NCBI GenBank assembly: GCA_000320545.1
Contig: ADNK01000864.1
Location: 1-26,589 of the forward strand
Direction of reading: 5' to 3'
DNA from: Bigelowiella natans CCMP2755
Taxonomy: Eukaryota > Cercozoa > Chlorarachniophyceae
Length of the DNA stretch: 26,589 nt
The position numbers and the translations under genes were made by a program. Each line of letters starts with the position of its first letter. Position 1 is the first letter of the stretch. Below are positions 1 through 10,674 of this stretch, one piece after another. The notes below the pieces were generated by a model that worked only from the letters and a program-made list of their open reading frames with translations, ran no database searches and was not told the DNA's origin.

Positions 1-133
1 GCGCTGGGTCCCAAGCGTAATTCGTAGTCGATGTTGTGTGTGGTGTGGTTGGAAAATAATCAGGTGATGGGAAATCGGCTGCCAGCTTTTGTTGTTGAGG
101 TCATATCGCCCACCCGATGAAAAGGCTAGTAAT

Positions 134-161
134 GTAGTAGTAGTAGTAGTAGTAGTAGTAG
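134..161. repeat. (TAG)n microsatellite
   Basis: Uninterrupted TAG/GTA trinucleotide run, followed by a degenerate GCAGTAACAG tail. It lies in non-coding or intronic sequence. Confidence 0.9.
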
Positions 162-352
162 CAGTAACAGCATAAGAGCCGTTCCCAACCACCTCTCCCC
201 TACACAATAGGAAGCATAGATACATATTGTCCAAAACCTGCATAGTCTTCTTATCTCTATGGTACCGACTCGTTTAATCTCGTGCGAAATCCAGCAGCAG
301 GCCCAAGCAGCAGGGCTGAGGGAACTTCTGCTGCAGCGGCAGCATCAGAGAG

Positions 353-406
353 GTGAGAGAGAGAGTGTGAGAGAGAGAGAAAGAGAGAGAGGAGGGAGAG
401 AGAGAA
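353..406. repeat. (GA)n-rich purine tract
   Basis: Purine-only tract of GA repeats with small interruptions (GTGTGAGAGAGAGAGAAAG...). On the minus strand it is a polypyrimidine stretch. Confidence 0.85.
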
Positions 407-713
407 GGCTATAGAAGATTCGAACGAGGATGAATTCGTATGCAGACAAAACGGAGAAAGACCAAGTATGGGGATAATGATGACATAACAATACGTGAGA
501 AATAGCACCACCTCTCTCTGAGGAAGGCGATGAGTTGCGAGACGATATTTTTACATGATGTGCTCCTATGAAAAGAAATATGAGGAGATTCGACTAAGAT
601 CATTAATATCCACAGATGATATCTTCGCTAGGATGTATTCATTTGATTATTATCATTTGTATTTGCTCTGGTCCTCCTTCTTCTTCATCGTCATATGCGG
701 CGTAGTTGTAGTT

Positions 714-714
714 T

Positions 715-746
<32 letters not shown>

Positions 747-747
747 A
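714..747. repeat. (TAG)n microsatellite
   Basis: Second TAG trinucleotide run in the same region, about eleven units. Confidence 0.9.
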
Positions 748-2706
748 TACGTTGCCTCGAGCTACTTCGGGCTCTCCGCGGCCTGGAGGGGTGGAAAACA
801 AGCACAATCTGTTCAGAGAAAGAGAACGATGATTATTCAGCAAAATAAAGTCTTCCTTGCCTCTGTCTGGAGGATATGCTGCCGCTGTTAATGTTGTTGA
901 TGCTGTTGTTGTCGAGAGAACCTGATGGGTATTCAATAAGCAAGTTTGCCGCAGCTGCTGGTGATGGATGCAAGTCGTAGTATCTGTTATCTCTATGTGG
1001 CTAGAAAGCGGTTCGGAATAATGTTTGCTCTGTCATACTCTCAGTGTTGTTGGATATTATTATGATTCTAACTCTGCAGGAAGTGTAGCATGATCTTCGT
1101 TGTGCGAGCGTTTCGCACCTTTTATTATTAGGGTTTGGGGGTTCGGGGAAGTGAACGACGGGCTGATGACTCCCCGGTCAAATCTCGCCTAAAAATGTGT
1201 CCAAAGCAGAGCAAACAAGAATAGAGGGGGAAGAAGAATAGTGCGAGAATAATGAGGAGGGTATCCCAAAGATATATTGAATTTTGTCGCAGTGTCTGTC
1301 CGCAGCCACGAGAGCGATGATAGACGGTGGGTACACAGAGAGACAGTATAAACATCATATATAGGCAGAAATAGCAGTAGTAGTAATAACAGTAGCAGCG
1401 CCAACGTCAGTCGTTCTTGCAGCAAAGATTACAGAATCATCAGGACCACGTATATACTAATACGTGATAGAGATGCAGCACCTCCTCCTCCTCCTCCTCC
1501 TACCACTACGACTACTACTACCATATCAGCGGAGTCTAGAATAGGTGGTAGGAGTGCAGGGGCTAGATGGAGGGGGAGGTCGGCATTATTGGGGTCGAGA
1601 CAGAACTTATTGCCCATACGGCAGCTCGGAAATGGGCGAAAATGTGTGGAGGGCGCTGCTGCTGATGTGCCTGTATTTGACGACGACGACATGGAAGTCG
1701 TAGCTGAGGTCGAGGGAGGAATTAAACTCTTCTTCTTCTTCTTCTGCTTCTTCTTCTTGTTTCTTTTCACAAAATAACTGGTTATGGAGTGAAGCTGGGA
1801 ATCAGGATAGGGGTGGGGCCCATGATTTGCCATGTTGATGCTACTGGTGCTGCTGCTGTTACTGTCGTTGGGGGATAACAGGGGCTGGTGGCTTGTAATT
1901 GTAGTTCTCAGTTTTCCCTCCTCGATACGGTATGGATTCGCAAACAGCCTGCAGGAGAAAGAGAATAGATGGAAAATACCAATGAAAAGACAAGCCAATC
2001 GACCCATTACAAATGATCACATGCTCCAACGACAATCACTGAAACTGAAAGGAGGGAGGGAGGGGGGGGGGATGAGCGTTCGAAATGACTTGGAACAAAT
2101 ATGCAGATCTTAAACAGTAGTTTGCAATATGACGCGAATCGTCTACTCGATATGTGAATCATCATCCTCATCCTTCTCACTCCTATCATCAATAAGATCG
2201 TTGTCGTCGTCATTATCATCATCATCATCATCTACTACTACTACTACTCCTAATACTACTACAACAATAATTCAATCGTCTCCTCATTAATATCTCCCAC
2301 ACCCTTGCGGCACGTAGTCATGGTAGTCGTAGAAGGATATAGCCGCCTTTTTAAAAGCACAAGCTGTCAGTGCTAGCGCAGAAAGAATAGGGCACATCAG
2401 AAGCTCCATCGGACACGTTGTTGTTCTTTGACATGCAAAATAAAGGAACGAGCGAATGCCTACCCATCGGGGAACAAAGCAAAATATAACAGAGGACCCA
2501 CGAATCCTTGTCCACTCAGAGAGAGGCTAAGCAGCGGGTATTAATAAACAGCAGCAGCACGTTATACGATGGTCATCCTACGGCTATGATATCCCCTTTC
2601 CCCCCCCCCCCCAACTGTTCTTACTAACAACTCTTTTAATATGGTAACAAAATGTTCCTTGCTCGTATTTGTGTGTCTTCTATGATAGGTGTTTGTTTAT
2701 GCGCAC

Positions 2707-3864
2707 CGTTGATGAGCTCCATTTGCGATTGATACCGTTGTTGTTGTTGTTGTTGAGGCCATTATTCTGGAAGTACGTGCTACTCCATAGATGGCATAGC
2801 AGCGACATTCAAATCGGTGGTGAAAAGACCATCGAAGTCAATTAAACGTCAGTACTTTTTGCAGATACACTATTTTTTCTTCTTCTTCTTCTTCGTCTAC
2901 ATGGCCACATCACATTCATATTCTCGTACCGAAGGGAAGACTCGCTATCACTCGAAACCATGGAGTCTCTACCACAATTCAATAGATAGATGAACAAATC
3001 AATAAATCAATGAATCAAGAAATCAAGATATCAACAAACCAATCATGTGAAGAATAGGAAGATACTAACACTGGATTATTCCATCACAACTTTCCTCTTC
3101 AACATCCCACATCGCTGTAGTATACGTCTCCAACTCTACCATCATCATCATCATCATCGTCATCATCATCATCATCATCTATCCAGACAAGTATGACCGG
3201 CTGGTGCTCCTTAGTCTGAATGGAATCCTACGATGTTGCGGCGAGGCGTAGTTTGCGTCGTCAGCGGAAACACTACGGCCTCCAAGCCCGGGTCGCCGCA
3301 GAAATGATGGATGATGTTGGGATCCTCCTGGTGAGGGATGTGATCGACGATGATTGCACGGCGATGATAGCGCGGTGATGATGATAATGATGATAATGAT
3401 GACGATGCCGGCGACAACATAAGTAGGTGGGTGGATCGAATGGGTATCATAATGTTTTTGGCTGCTCCAATATATCACTGATGATGTTGTATTTAGCTAG
3501 TATTTATTAGGAGAGTGAGTTTGTGTGCATATACGTGTGTGTGTGTGTGTGTGTATTTGTGGTCGCTCGTAGTACTAATAATACTGTTCTTTGAGCTTTT
3601 TGTACCTCCTCTCACCCCCCCTTCCCCCCCTCCGCCTCCTTTATATCCAAAGTCGGCCAAAGGGGCACTTTCATCAGCATTCAGATCCAGAATCGTGGTG
3701 GCCATATATTATCGAGGTGAAGACAACAGAATAGCAAAAGGTAGGATGGGGTAAGAGGTAAATGTTGGTGGTGGTGGTTGACACTGAAAGCTGTGATAAA
3801 AGGAGAGCTAAGGACAAAGCTCAAGCAAAATAACATAACCCTTTAAAGTGTACGGTCGGTTTAA

Positions 3865-3904
<40 letters not shown>

Positions 3905-6785
3905 GTATATATTCAAATATGTGTGCGTGTGAGTGTGTTTAGGCCAACGACCCATATCTCGAGGCAACGGTACTGCTATTCGCTGCTGACAATTGCTGCT
4001 GGTGTTGTTGTTGTTGTTGGTATGGCTGCCGGAGCTGGTTATAAATATCTGATTGGGCTGGGGACGTGACGCCGCTACTATTGGCAGCAGCTGCTGCTAC
4101 TGAAGATGGAGATTGCTGCTGCTGTTGTTGTCTGCTACTATTGCTACTAGAAAAACCAGGCGTTTGTGGGTACTGCTGGTGAGGATGTTGCGATGATGAC
4201 GATGAGGATAAGGAGGCTGGCTCGTTGGTGTTACGAGTGGTGAGGAACAGTACGCAACGGTAGAGAGGAGGTCGGGCAACGGAGACGATATCCACGATAA
4301 TACCTTGGTACAATTACCAGCATCAGCATGGCGGAGAATAATAACAACGACAATAGCAATGAAGACAGTAGTAATGAGGATGGTTATTTGTTCACTTTGT
4401 AACAAAGACAACAACGAGAAGTAAGGCGCTGTATTATAAGTATAATCGCAAGAATATTGCAGCTGCCAGTAGGAAGAGAGCAGAAGCAGCAGCATTTTGG
4501 TCGAGCACATTAATAACAATGACAATGATAATAATAATAATAACAACAACAAATACCGTTATCGTCCATCCGAACATCAGTGAGCTGTGTGAGCTCTCGA
4601 TCCACATAGAATTGCCCCGTACCGGCGGTCAAAACCATGATATTTTGACCCGTTCTGGTGAGAGAAATTGTCGTGTGTGTGTGGTATATATGTAGCAGTT
4701 TGAAGTATGATCTTACCTTTTGAGCGCACGGTTGAAGTAGTGTCGTTCAAATTCAGCCAATACAAGGTTCACAGACTCCACCACGTTGCCCTACACAGCA
4801 CCAGGAAAAACCAAAAACAACGGGCAGAAGAAATCACAATCAAAAAGATACATTCCGTGTTGACAACGAAAAAAGGTAATCATTTCAATGACAACCGTCT
4901 GCCAATTGGATATCGATGCACACACACACACATACACACACACCATACACATACACACAAAAGCATAAGCACGTATTTACCACCACTCATGGACGATAAC
5001 AAACTACTACAGCAGCAGCTATTCACTCAATTCTTCGTTACTTTATCAGCTGTTGATGGGCCTCCAACTAAACCCGTATGGGCGTCGCTCTCACCCCTAT
5101 TTATTATTTATTACCCCAACAACAACAACAACAACAACAACATCATCAAGAAGTCATCAGCTTCCTAGAGTAGTACATGCAGGGTGCTCTGTAGCATGTG
5201 GTTGATGATACACCTGTATGTTTCTCTCTGTCTGTCTATCTGTTGATTGTACTTCTAGTACATACCACTTCAAGCTCTTTGGCCAGTCTAGAATTGTCTG
5301 TCGGATCAGCTTTAGGGCGCTTTTGATGTCTTTCGCTGCGACACCACATATCAAGATTAATGGGACGACAACGACGACGACACGACGACGACGAGAAGCG
5401 AATGAAAGAGAGAGAGAGAGAGAGAGAGAGAAAAAGAGAGAGATCGAGGATGAGTAAAGATGATGCAGCAACGTTGTTATCCTTCATGGTTCTACATCGG
5501 ATGAAATTCGTTTTGCTATTTTTGTTGAGAGATGTTGGCGCTCTGCAAGCGTAGCACTGCACGTACGATTTCCGTCCATATTGCGCTCCAGAATGACGCG
5601 GTAGTGGTCCTGTTATTATGATAATGATTCACATACGTACCCACACCACCAGCAAATATTGGCAGTCGTATGACGATGGTGTAGGAGAGGGAGTTGAAGA
5701 ATTGTAATGCTATTATGCATTTGCTGTTCTGGCGACATCAATACTACCATCATCATCATCATCATCATCATCATCACCACTTTTTACTCACCTTAAATAG
5801 ATTGCCAAACTGATCTTCACTAACGACATGCTCCGGGGATACCAACTCCCTATCTCCCTAATCAGCATGGCAGTAGTGATGATCACGATCATGATAATGA
5901 TGATGATGACGATGATAATGATGATGATAACGAAAACAAATAAGCTTTCTGGCCAAACTGCTGCGATTGAACATGATGTGCGAGAACGACAACGACAACA
6001 ACAACAACAACAACAACAACATACTATCATGATGATTACTATTGTTGATCTACTACTACCTTTGGTTGAGATTCTGGGGCTAGCGGTGGCCCCCATTGCC
6101 CTCTGTATGCTCCTACGAAAGAAAGGAGGAGGAGAGGGAGAAGAGGAAGAACACCAAAATTAGCACTACGTTGAATACGATAAACGCGCAATTATGAAGT
6201 GTAGCAGCTACTGCTTTATTTCCTCCGTGTAGTTGGCTTGTGACAGGCGGGGGCGATAGATGAATTGCTTCTTCCTCGCTCTCATTGCTATTTCTACTAC
6301 CCCTTCATTAGCTTCATTTGGAGTACTACTACTACTACTACCACTACTACTCTACTACTACAAGTGCTCATAACCTTCTATTTCATAGATCGTGCGGCCG
6401 AAAAGAACAACGCTAAGCGCGTGTGATACCCCTGAAATGAAGAGACGATAGCTGTTAAATGGGTGAGGGACGGCAGAAGGTGAAGGGGGAGCACGGGTTG
6501 GGGCCATAAGCATCTTATTCTACCGGCAGCACGCCATTTATCCAGCAGCACTTTTAGAAAGACGATCTACGAGAAGTAAGATTTAGGCTATGCTAGTGTT
6601 AAGCAACCAACTGTGCTCTATTACTGCAGCAAAAAACAGCAAACAACAAATAAAGCAAGCGTGCAGCACAAACCATCTTTTCGTAGTATTGCTCTCCATC
6701 ATCAGCGCAATCCCACATCCTGCAGGTGAGAAAGAGCATTATGGATTGATAGGTGTTAGAGATGTCACTCTATTCCTTCGTTTGT

Positions 6786-6827
<42 letters not shown>

Positions 6828-8343
6828 AGGGATAACATACTCGGCTGAAATCTGAATTAGCCAGAAAAGCCGAGCAGACCTGATTCAAAAATGGTCCATC
6901 CAACAACAATAGCAACGACGAAAACGGCAAGGAAGAACGAAGGCAGAGCAATGGCGATGACTTTAGCTATTGCCATAGGGATATGCATGAGGATATGGAG
7001 GAGGAACCTGGATCGAAATTGCACTTTCGTCTTATGCGTAACTCTGCCCGACATTGTCCTAGTGTGTTGCATGGATAGGTGAGTACGAGTATTCATTTCC
7101 ACCCTTCCCCTTGTCATATTGTCACCTTTGTTGCTGTTTCATGAGCAGCATGACTTTTGTTCGCATTCCTTTTCAGAGTACAATTTGTCACACAATGCGT
7201 AGATAAAGAATGCAATGTATATTGCACGAGGGGCTTGTTGTTTTTGTTATACCCTGGCATTCGATTAGCTTCCCCTTGTGGACCATTTGCCCTTGTAACG
7301 CCTACCAATAAAAATAAACGAAGTGAGTATCATCTATACATGACTGATTGCGCGAGAACAACATCACCAACTCATTATTAAGTTTGCTCCAAGTCTATTA
7401 GCATGAGGAGTACCGCAATAAGCTGAAGTTTCTGCCCTTTCCAATGTACTGGCCTTTGTAAAGCTGAAGATCGATTCAGATATAAGAAAGGATAGGGAAT
7501 CTGATCATTGTGTTTGAAATCACCACTTCTACGAAATCCAAATCGGCAGCATCTGAGTCTTTCTCCAAAATTGAGACGTATACCTGTGACATGTATGTTA
7601 ACCAATATTTGAATATATATATTGATAAAAAAATAACGACAAATTCACATCATTTTTGTGTATTCGTTGCTGCTGTCTCCGACTTTCTTGCCATGCTTGA
7701 GAGATGGGTGCAGCCCAACTATGCTTTTTGAGATACTGAGCTGGAGAGAAGGCTTCGAGCTACACACTCCATCAACCTTTCCGAAATTTATTGGAACGTG
7801 CCGTGAGTGTTAAAACAATCCCGCTATTTCAGGAAGGAAATCGATGGTCTTACTCGAACATAGAGCGATGGTATCTGCTCTCCTGGATACGAGCGCTGAT
7901 ATTCAACATGAAATTTGAGTGCATTTGTCGCAATTCGAATACTTGCATGCTTCATACCCTTAGAGACCCAGATGAAGATATCTCCAAGATGTCCCCGACT
8001 TTGACCTAATCGAAATCACATTGAGAGTGTTGCAAACATCCCAGAGGTTCCATCTATGTCGAAAATCGTCGACGGTTTCGGAATGGGCGCCTAAGCGGCG
8101 TTGGGATTCACTCACCCCGGAAAGGTAGTCTCGATTGACTATGACATCCCTTCTCTTGCCTAAAGCCGTTCTGTGTTCCTTTATCTCCAGCCTGTGTTAG
8201 GCCGACAAGAAATGGTAGAGTAAGTTCGGAGCATAATCGAAACCCGTGGCAACCACGTTAGGCTTGAGGATCTAATGCTTTCACCAATGTCCCAACCCAC
8301 CACTACACGAATTCGTAGATCGTCCAAAACACTAAGTTAACCA
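2707..8343 (-). CDS. IML1: IML1/DEPDC5-like GATOR1 (SEACIT) subunit, partial at both ends
   Basis: Family role: Iml1/DEPDC5 is the subunit of GATOR1/SEACIT that restrains TORC1 through Rag GTPases at the vacuole or lysosome. Exons read on the minus strand, highest coordinate first: 8307-8343, 8116-8152, 7958-8005, 7854-7895, 7684-7740, 7524-7583, 7414-7463, 7368-7386, 7253-7301, 7128-7170, 7008-7058, 6841-6879, 6674-6719, 6524-6566, 6375-6431, 6060-6112, 5792-5857, 5567-5609, 5266-5335, 5042-5096, 4717-4790, 4557-4654, 3974-4303; then less certain 3189-3327, 2930-2968, 2707-2766. All phases chain, about 568 residues. Diagnostic motifs in order: KVGDILEI, LSISKSIVGL, DLDFVEV, FRSRSARLFWLIQISAEMW, SVVLFGRTIYEIE, DHYRVILE, ESVNLVLAEFERHYFNRAL, RTGQNIMVLTAGTGQFYVDR, VRMDDNG, IVDIVSVARPPLYR. 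A Ser/Gln-rich insert follows. The N-terminal start and the C-terminal DEP-containing half are not resolved. Family assignment is firm; exact junctions near both ends are not. Confidence 0.88.
3144..3180. repeat. (ATC)n microsatellite
   Basis: ATC/CAT trinucleotide run with one CGT interruption. It directly abuts the putative exon at 3189-3327 of the IML1-like gene. Confidence 0.9.
3869..3902. repeat. (TA)n microsatellite in an IML1-like intron
   Basis: Pure TA dinucleotide run of about 17 units just downstream (on the minus strand) of the 3974-4303 exon. A GT run sits at 3534-3554 in the same intron. Confidence 0.9.
4919..4960. repeat. (CA)n microsatellite in an IML1-like intron
   Basis: Imperfect CA run with CATA interruptions inside the 4791-5041 intron of the IML1-like gene. 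Confidence 0.85.
5405..5443. repeat. (GA)n microsatellite in an IML1-like intron
   Basis: GA dinucleotide run inside the 5336-5566 intron, preceded by a CGA-rich patch at 5368-5396. Confidence 0.88.
5748..5776. repeat. (ATC)n microsatellite in an IML1-like intron
   Basis: ATC run close to the donor end of the 5610-5791 intron. Confidence 0.88.
5990..6021. repeat. (CAA)n microsatellite in an IML1-like intron
   Basis: CAA/ACA trinucleotide run inside the 5858-6059 intron. A degenerate ATG/ATA repeat at 5885-5935 lies in the same intron. Confidence 0.88.
6793..6824. repeat. (GT)n microsatellite in an IML1-like intron
   Basis: Pure GT run within the 6720-6840 intron, between the exon encoding FWLIQISAE and the exon encoding MWDCADDG. 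Confidence 0.9.
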
Positions 8344-8511
8344 CTAGAATAAAAGCAGGCGATTACTCGACAAGCCTCCTCGCCGGCTTGGCCTCCATTC
8401 CCGAGTCAAGGGCAAGTAGGGATGATGAACTCGGAAGTAATGATCATTGCAGCGGCTCGACTGTTGCCTGTTGTTGTCAAATTCAACAAATATTTTCGGA
8501 AAATAGATGGG
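8344..8511. promoter_or_regulatory. Head-to-head region between the IML1-like and phosphatase genes
   Basis: This short stretch separates the most 5' readable minus-strand IML1-like exon from the first in-frame ATG of the plus-strand phosphatase. It is inferred to hold divergent transcription start sites, but no core promoter motif is recognisable. A plus-strand segment at about 8359-8430 is open (contains LLAGLASIPESRASRDDELG) and splices in frame to the phosphatase ATG exon, so it could be 5' coding or UTR. A minus-strand ATG at about 8393 opens only eleven codons. The true 5' ends are unresolved. Confidence 0.35.
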
Positions 8512-9718
8512 ATGACTTCCAATTACCTCGGTTATTTCAAAATCAAGCTCCTAGTCTGAAATATATCCTCAACATTTCATAGATCTCTGACACATCATCA
8601 TGTGCAAGGAGAGCTTACATCGAACTGTCGCATTATCACAAGTCGGATCGTCCTACAATGTTAGTAATTATCAGGTTGATTTATGTCCACGTTGTCTTCA
8701 TCAACTCTCGCAGCTGTAGAATAAGAAGATTCCTGGAAGTTTCCTTGATCCAGTGCCGTCAAAACTCAGGCCCCGCTTCGTCAAATTCCAGAATGGAGAT
8801 GCAGGATCCGAAGAGAAGTACATTGTCGGACAAGGAGAGGTTGGGTGCATCGAAGCAAGCAGTTATCCCTCCGAATAGTGAGAGGAAAGCCAGAAGGCCT
8901 TTCAGACGGCCAAAAGCAGAAAAACGTATACAATAGCTTCTCAGATTCACTTTATTTTTCCGAAACTGATGCGTACTACTGCACAGAGGTTGAAGAATTG
9001 AACTTCCTTCCCAACGCTGTGGGGTCATCGTCCCTCACCCTGTGGCACAGACCGAAAGTTCAGCATCTGATTCATATGAAGGTGATTCGCTAATTTAGTA
9101 CGTGGATCATCTATCACCTCAGATCTTTGTTTTAGGAAAAACATAAAGTTACAATGATTATTACGGCCCTCGCAGATAGAGAGAAGCCAAATTGGATACG
9201 AGATGAATGCAAAAAGTTAGGGTAAATGAATCTGAAAGTAAACCACGAGAGGCGATTCCTTATTGTACTTTTTACGGCTTGAAAGATTGAAGTGGTTTCA
9301 CATACCTTTAAATGGGGCAAATAAGACGCTTTTATCAACTAAAGGCACTTTGAAGTTGGTCAGTGATTTCATAAACTAATTATGTGATAAGCTAATTATG
9401 CATCGATAAGATTAAGATATTGCTATCGAACAGGTATCAGAGAGACTCGTAGAACTTTTGAAAATTCTCGCATCAAGTAAGGAGCGTGCGCTTTTGCACT
9501 GCGCTGCAGGAATACACAGAACAGGTATGTCAGACTACCTAAGCTCGAACGAAGCACCTTACTTTGTCAAATCTAGGCGTACTCTCGTACACGTTATTAC
9601 GATGCAGTGGTTTCAACACAAGAGAAAAGGTCTTTAAGATTACGGCCATCCTCTTTGTTTCATAATGAAAATATGCTATATACAACACACACACACACAC
9701 ACCACACAAACACACACA

Positions 9719-9805
<87 letters not shown>

Positions 9806-10172
9806 CAAGGCAATGGAAGGAATTAAAAAAATGAGGCAACACACTCATGATGGCGTAAAGGTAATTTCTGCTCATGGTAGTGTGTATTTGTGCCACGTTA
9901 ATAAATGCTCAAGAAAGGATGGCTGATTTGTACTAAAATTTTCTAGTATTTGACATTTTCAGCTTTATTGATTTTAGTGAATTTAATACATCAAAATACT
10001 TACACAGGATTGGAGAATAGATCTCGCTGAAGAGATGATCCTTCCTGCTGTGGTAGCACAGCTAGAGCCTAGTAGTGAAGCACACTCCGATAATTTGGAC
10101 CAGCCACCGACACCACCGCTAGTGAAAGATGTTGAAAACAATGTAGAGACTGTGAAAGCAAGAAAGGGTTAG
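8512..10172 (+). CDS. Atypical protein-tyrosine / dual-specificity phosphatase-like protein
   Basis: Nine exons with matching phases: 8512-8553, 8720-8877, 8937-9081, 9136-9221, 9286-9358, 9434-9524, 9577-9629, 9810-9860, 10008-10172, ending at TAG; about 287 residues. The active-site loop is visible as LLHCAAGIHRTG at residues ~188-199, the HCx5R signature with nucleophile Cys and phosphate-binding Arg. Upstream lies a Rossmann-like start (LTLWHRPKVQHLIHM, then HKVTMIITALAD) and KWFHIPLNG. Downstream is a helix GVLSYTLLRCSGFNTRE, as in cysteine phosphatases. The C-terminal ~40 residues are acidic and Pro-rich and look disordered. No signal peptide or membrane segment is seen, so it is probably cytosolic. 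The usual general-acid Asp is not obvious. The first ATG is the start chosen; coding may extend upstream to ~8359. Substrate unknown (protein or phosphoinositide). Confidence 0.85.
9684..9803. repeat. Compound (CA)n-(TA)n-(TG)n quasi-palindrome in a phosphatase intron
   Basis: A CA arm (9684-9719, with ACCACAAA interruptions), about 24 TA units (9720-9768) and a TG arm (9770-9803) follow one another. CA pairs with TG, and TA is self-complementary, so the whole block is a near-perfect inverted repeat able to form a hairpin or cruciform. It lies within the 9630-9809 intron, six bases before the next exon. Confidence 0.92.
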
Positions 10173-10674
10173 AATGTAGGTTTCTGCATTGCAAATCATG
10201 ATTATACACCTTAGCTCTACTAGCTGTTGCTACGTGCATCCTTATTGCTATGGACCGACTGCTAACGCTGCACATGCGGACGCTAAAACAATTGAATTCA
10301 ACAGCGCACGCACATGTAGCATCATGCTAGCTAGCTAGTATGCGACGGACTAGCGGGGCTTTGCGATGTAGGTTTAGCTTGTAATGCTGTGGATGCGACA
10401 TGTATATCGTTGACTGATATGTGCCTGCTAGCTATGTCTAAATGTGCATGTCTAGATGTGTATTATTAGCGCGCTAGCCTCGATCAGCCTGATGTTGCTT
10501 TCCTTGTCACTGCTATGGTAGCTTTTTCTAGTTTCTAACCATTTGGTTTTACATGTTGGCCTGGGTCTACATACAGGAAAGAAGGCGCATGGATCTACAA
10601 ATAAATTTGAAGGGCCTGCCTTGTGTAGCGAATCAGCTTGCACCTTACTGGAGCGCAACTTTCCCGCTTTGGTA
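10173..10674. other. Tail-to-tail spacer, palindrome-rich
   Basis: Lies between the stop codons of the phosphatase (plus) and helicase (minus). No gene found. Rich in TGCA, CATG, CTAG and GCGC words, including the perfect palindrome CTAGCTAGCTAG at 10327-10338. It presumably holds both 3' UTRs and polyadenylation sites. Confidence 0.7.

Larger units (their letters stand above)
1..2706. other. Microsatellite-rich stretch, probably 3' introns and exons of the IML1-like gene
   Basis: No complete gene can be defended here. The stretch is crowded with trinucleotide and GA repeats at 134-161, 353-406, 714-747, 1485-1500, 2213-2245, a G run near 2066-2074 and a C run near 2601-2612. Three minus-strand segments look coding-like but could not be joined. 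One lies at about 1-118 and contains GRYDLNNKSWQPI. One lies at about 1560-1930 and is Ser/Asn-rich and Lys-rich. One lies at about 2300-2440. They may be exons for the C-terminal half of the upstream IML1-like gene, which in the family is about 1,500 residues long. A plus-strand Gln-rich segment at 268-349 is also open and probably reflects the repeats. Confidence 0.4.

Noticed and set aside
3493-3705. Minus-strand segment with ATTILDLNADESAPLADFGYKGGGGG as an extra IML1 exon
   Set aside because: No acceptor with the right phase was found upstream, and the exons 3974-4303 and 3189-3327 join directly in phase; left as intronic but uncertain.
6885-7322. Plus-strand coding-like exons (open frame with good donor at 7081 and acceptor near 7177)
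   Set aside because: The opposite strand carries clearly conserved IML1 exons (FRSRSAR, KGKLIECQG, MRTKVMLLMKQQQ) across the same interval; the plus frames are shadows.
7700-8220. Plus-strand segments resembling a broken retroelement (an SALLDTSAD protease-like string and frames interrupted by single stops)
   Set aside because: These are antisense to the IML1-like exons at 7684-8152, which have matching phases and conserved motifs.
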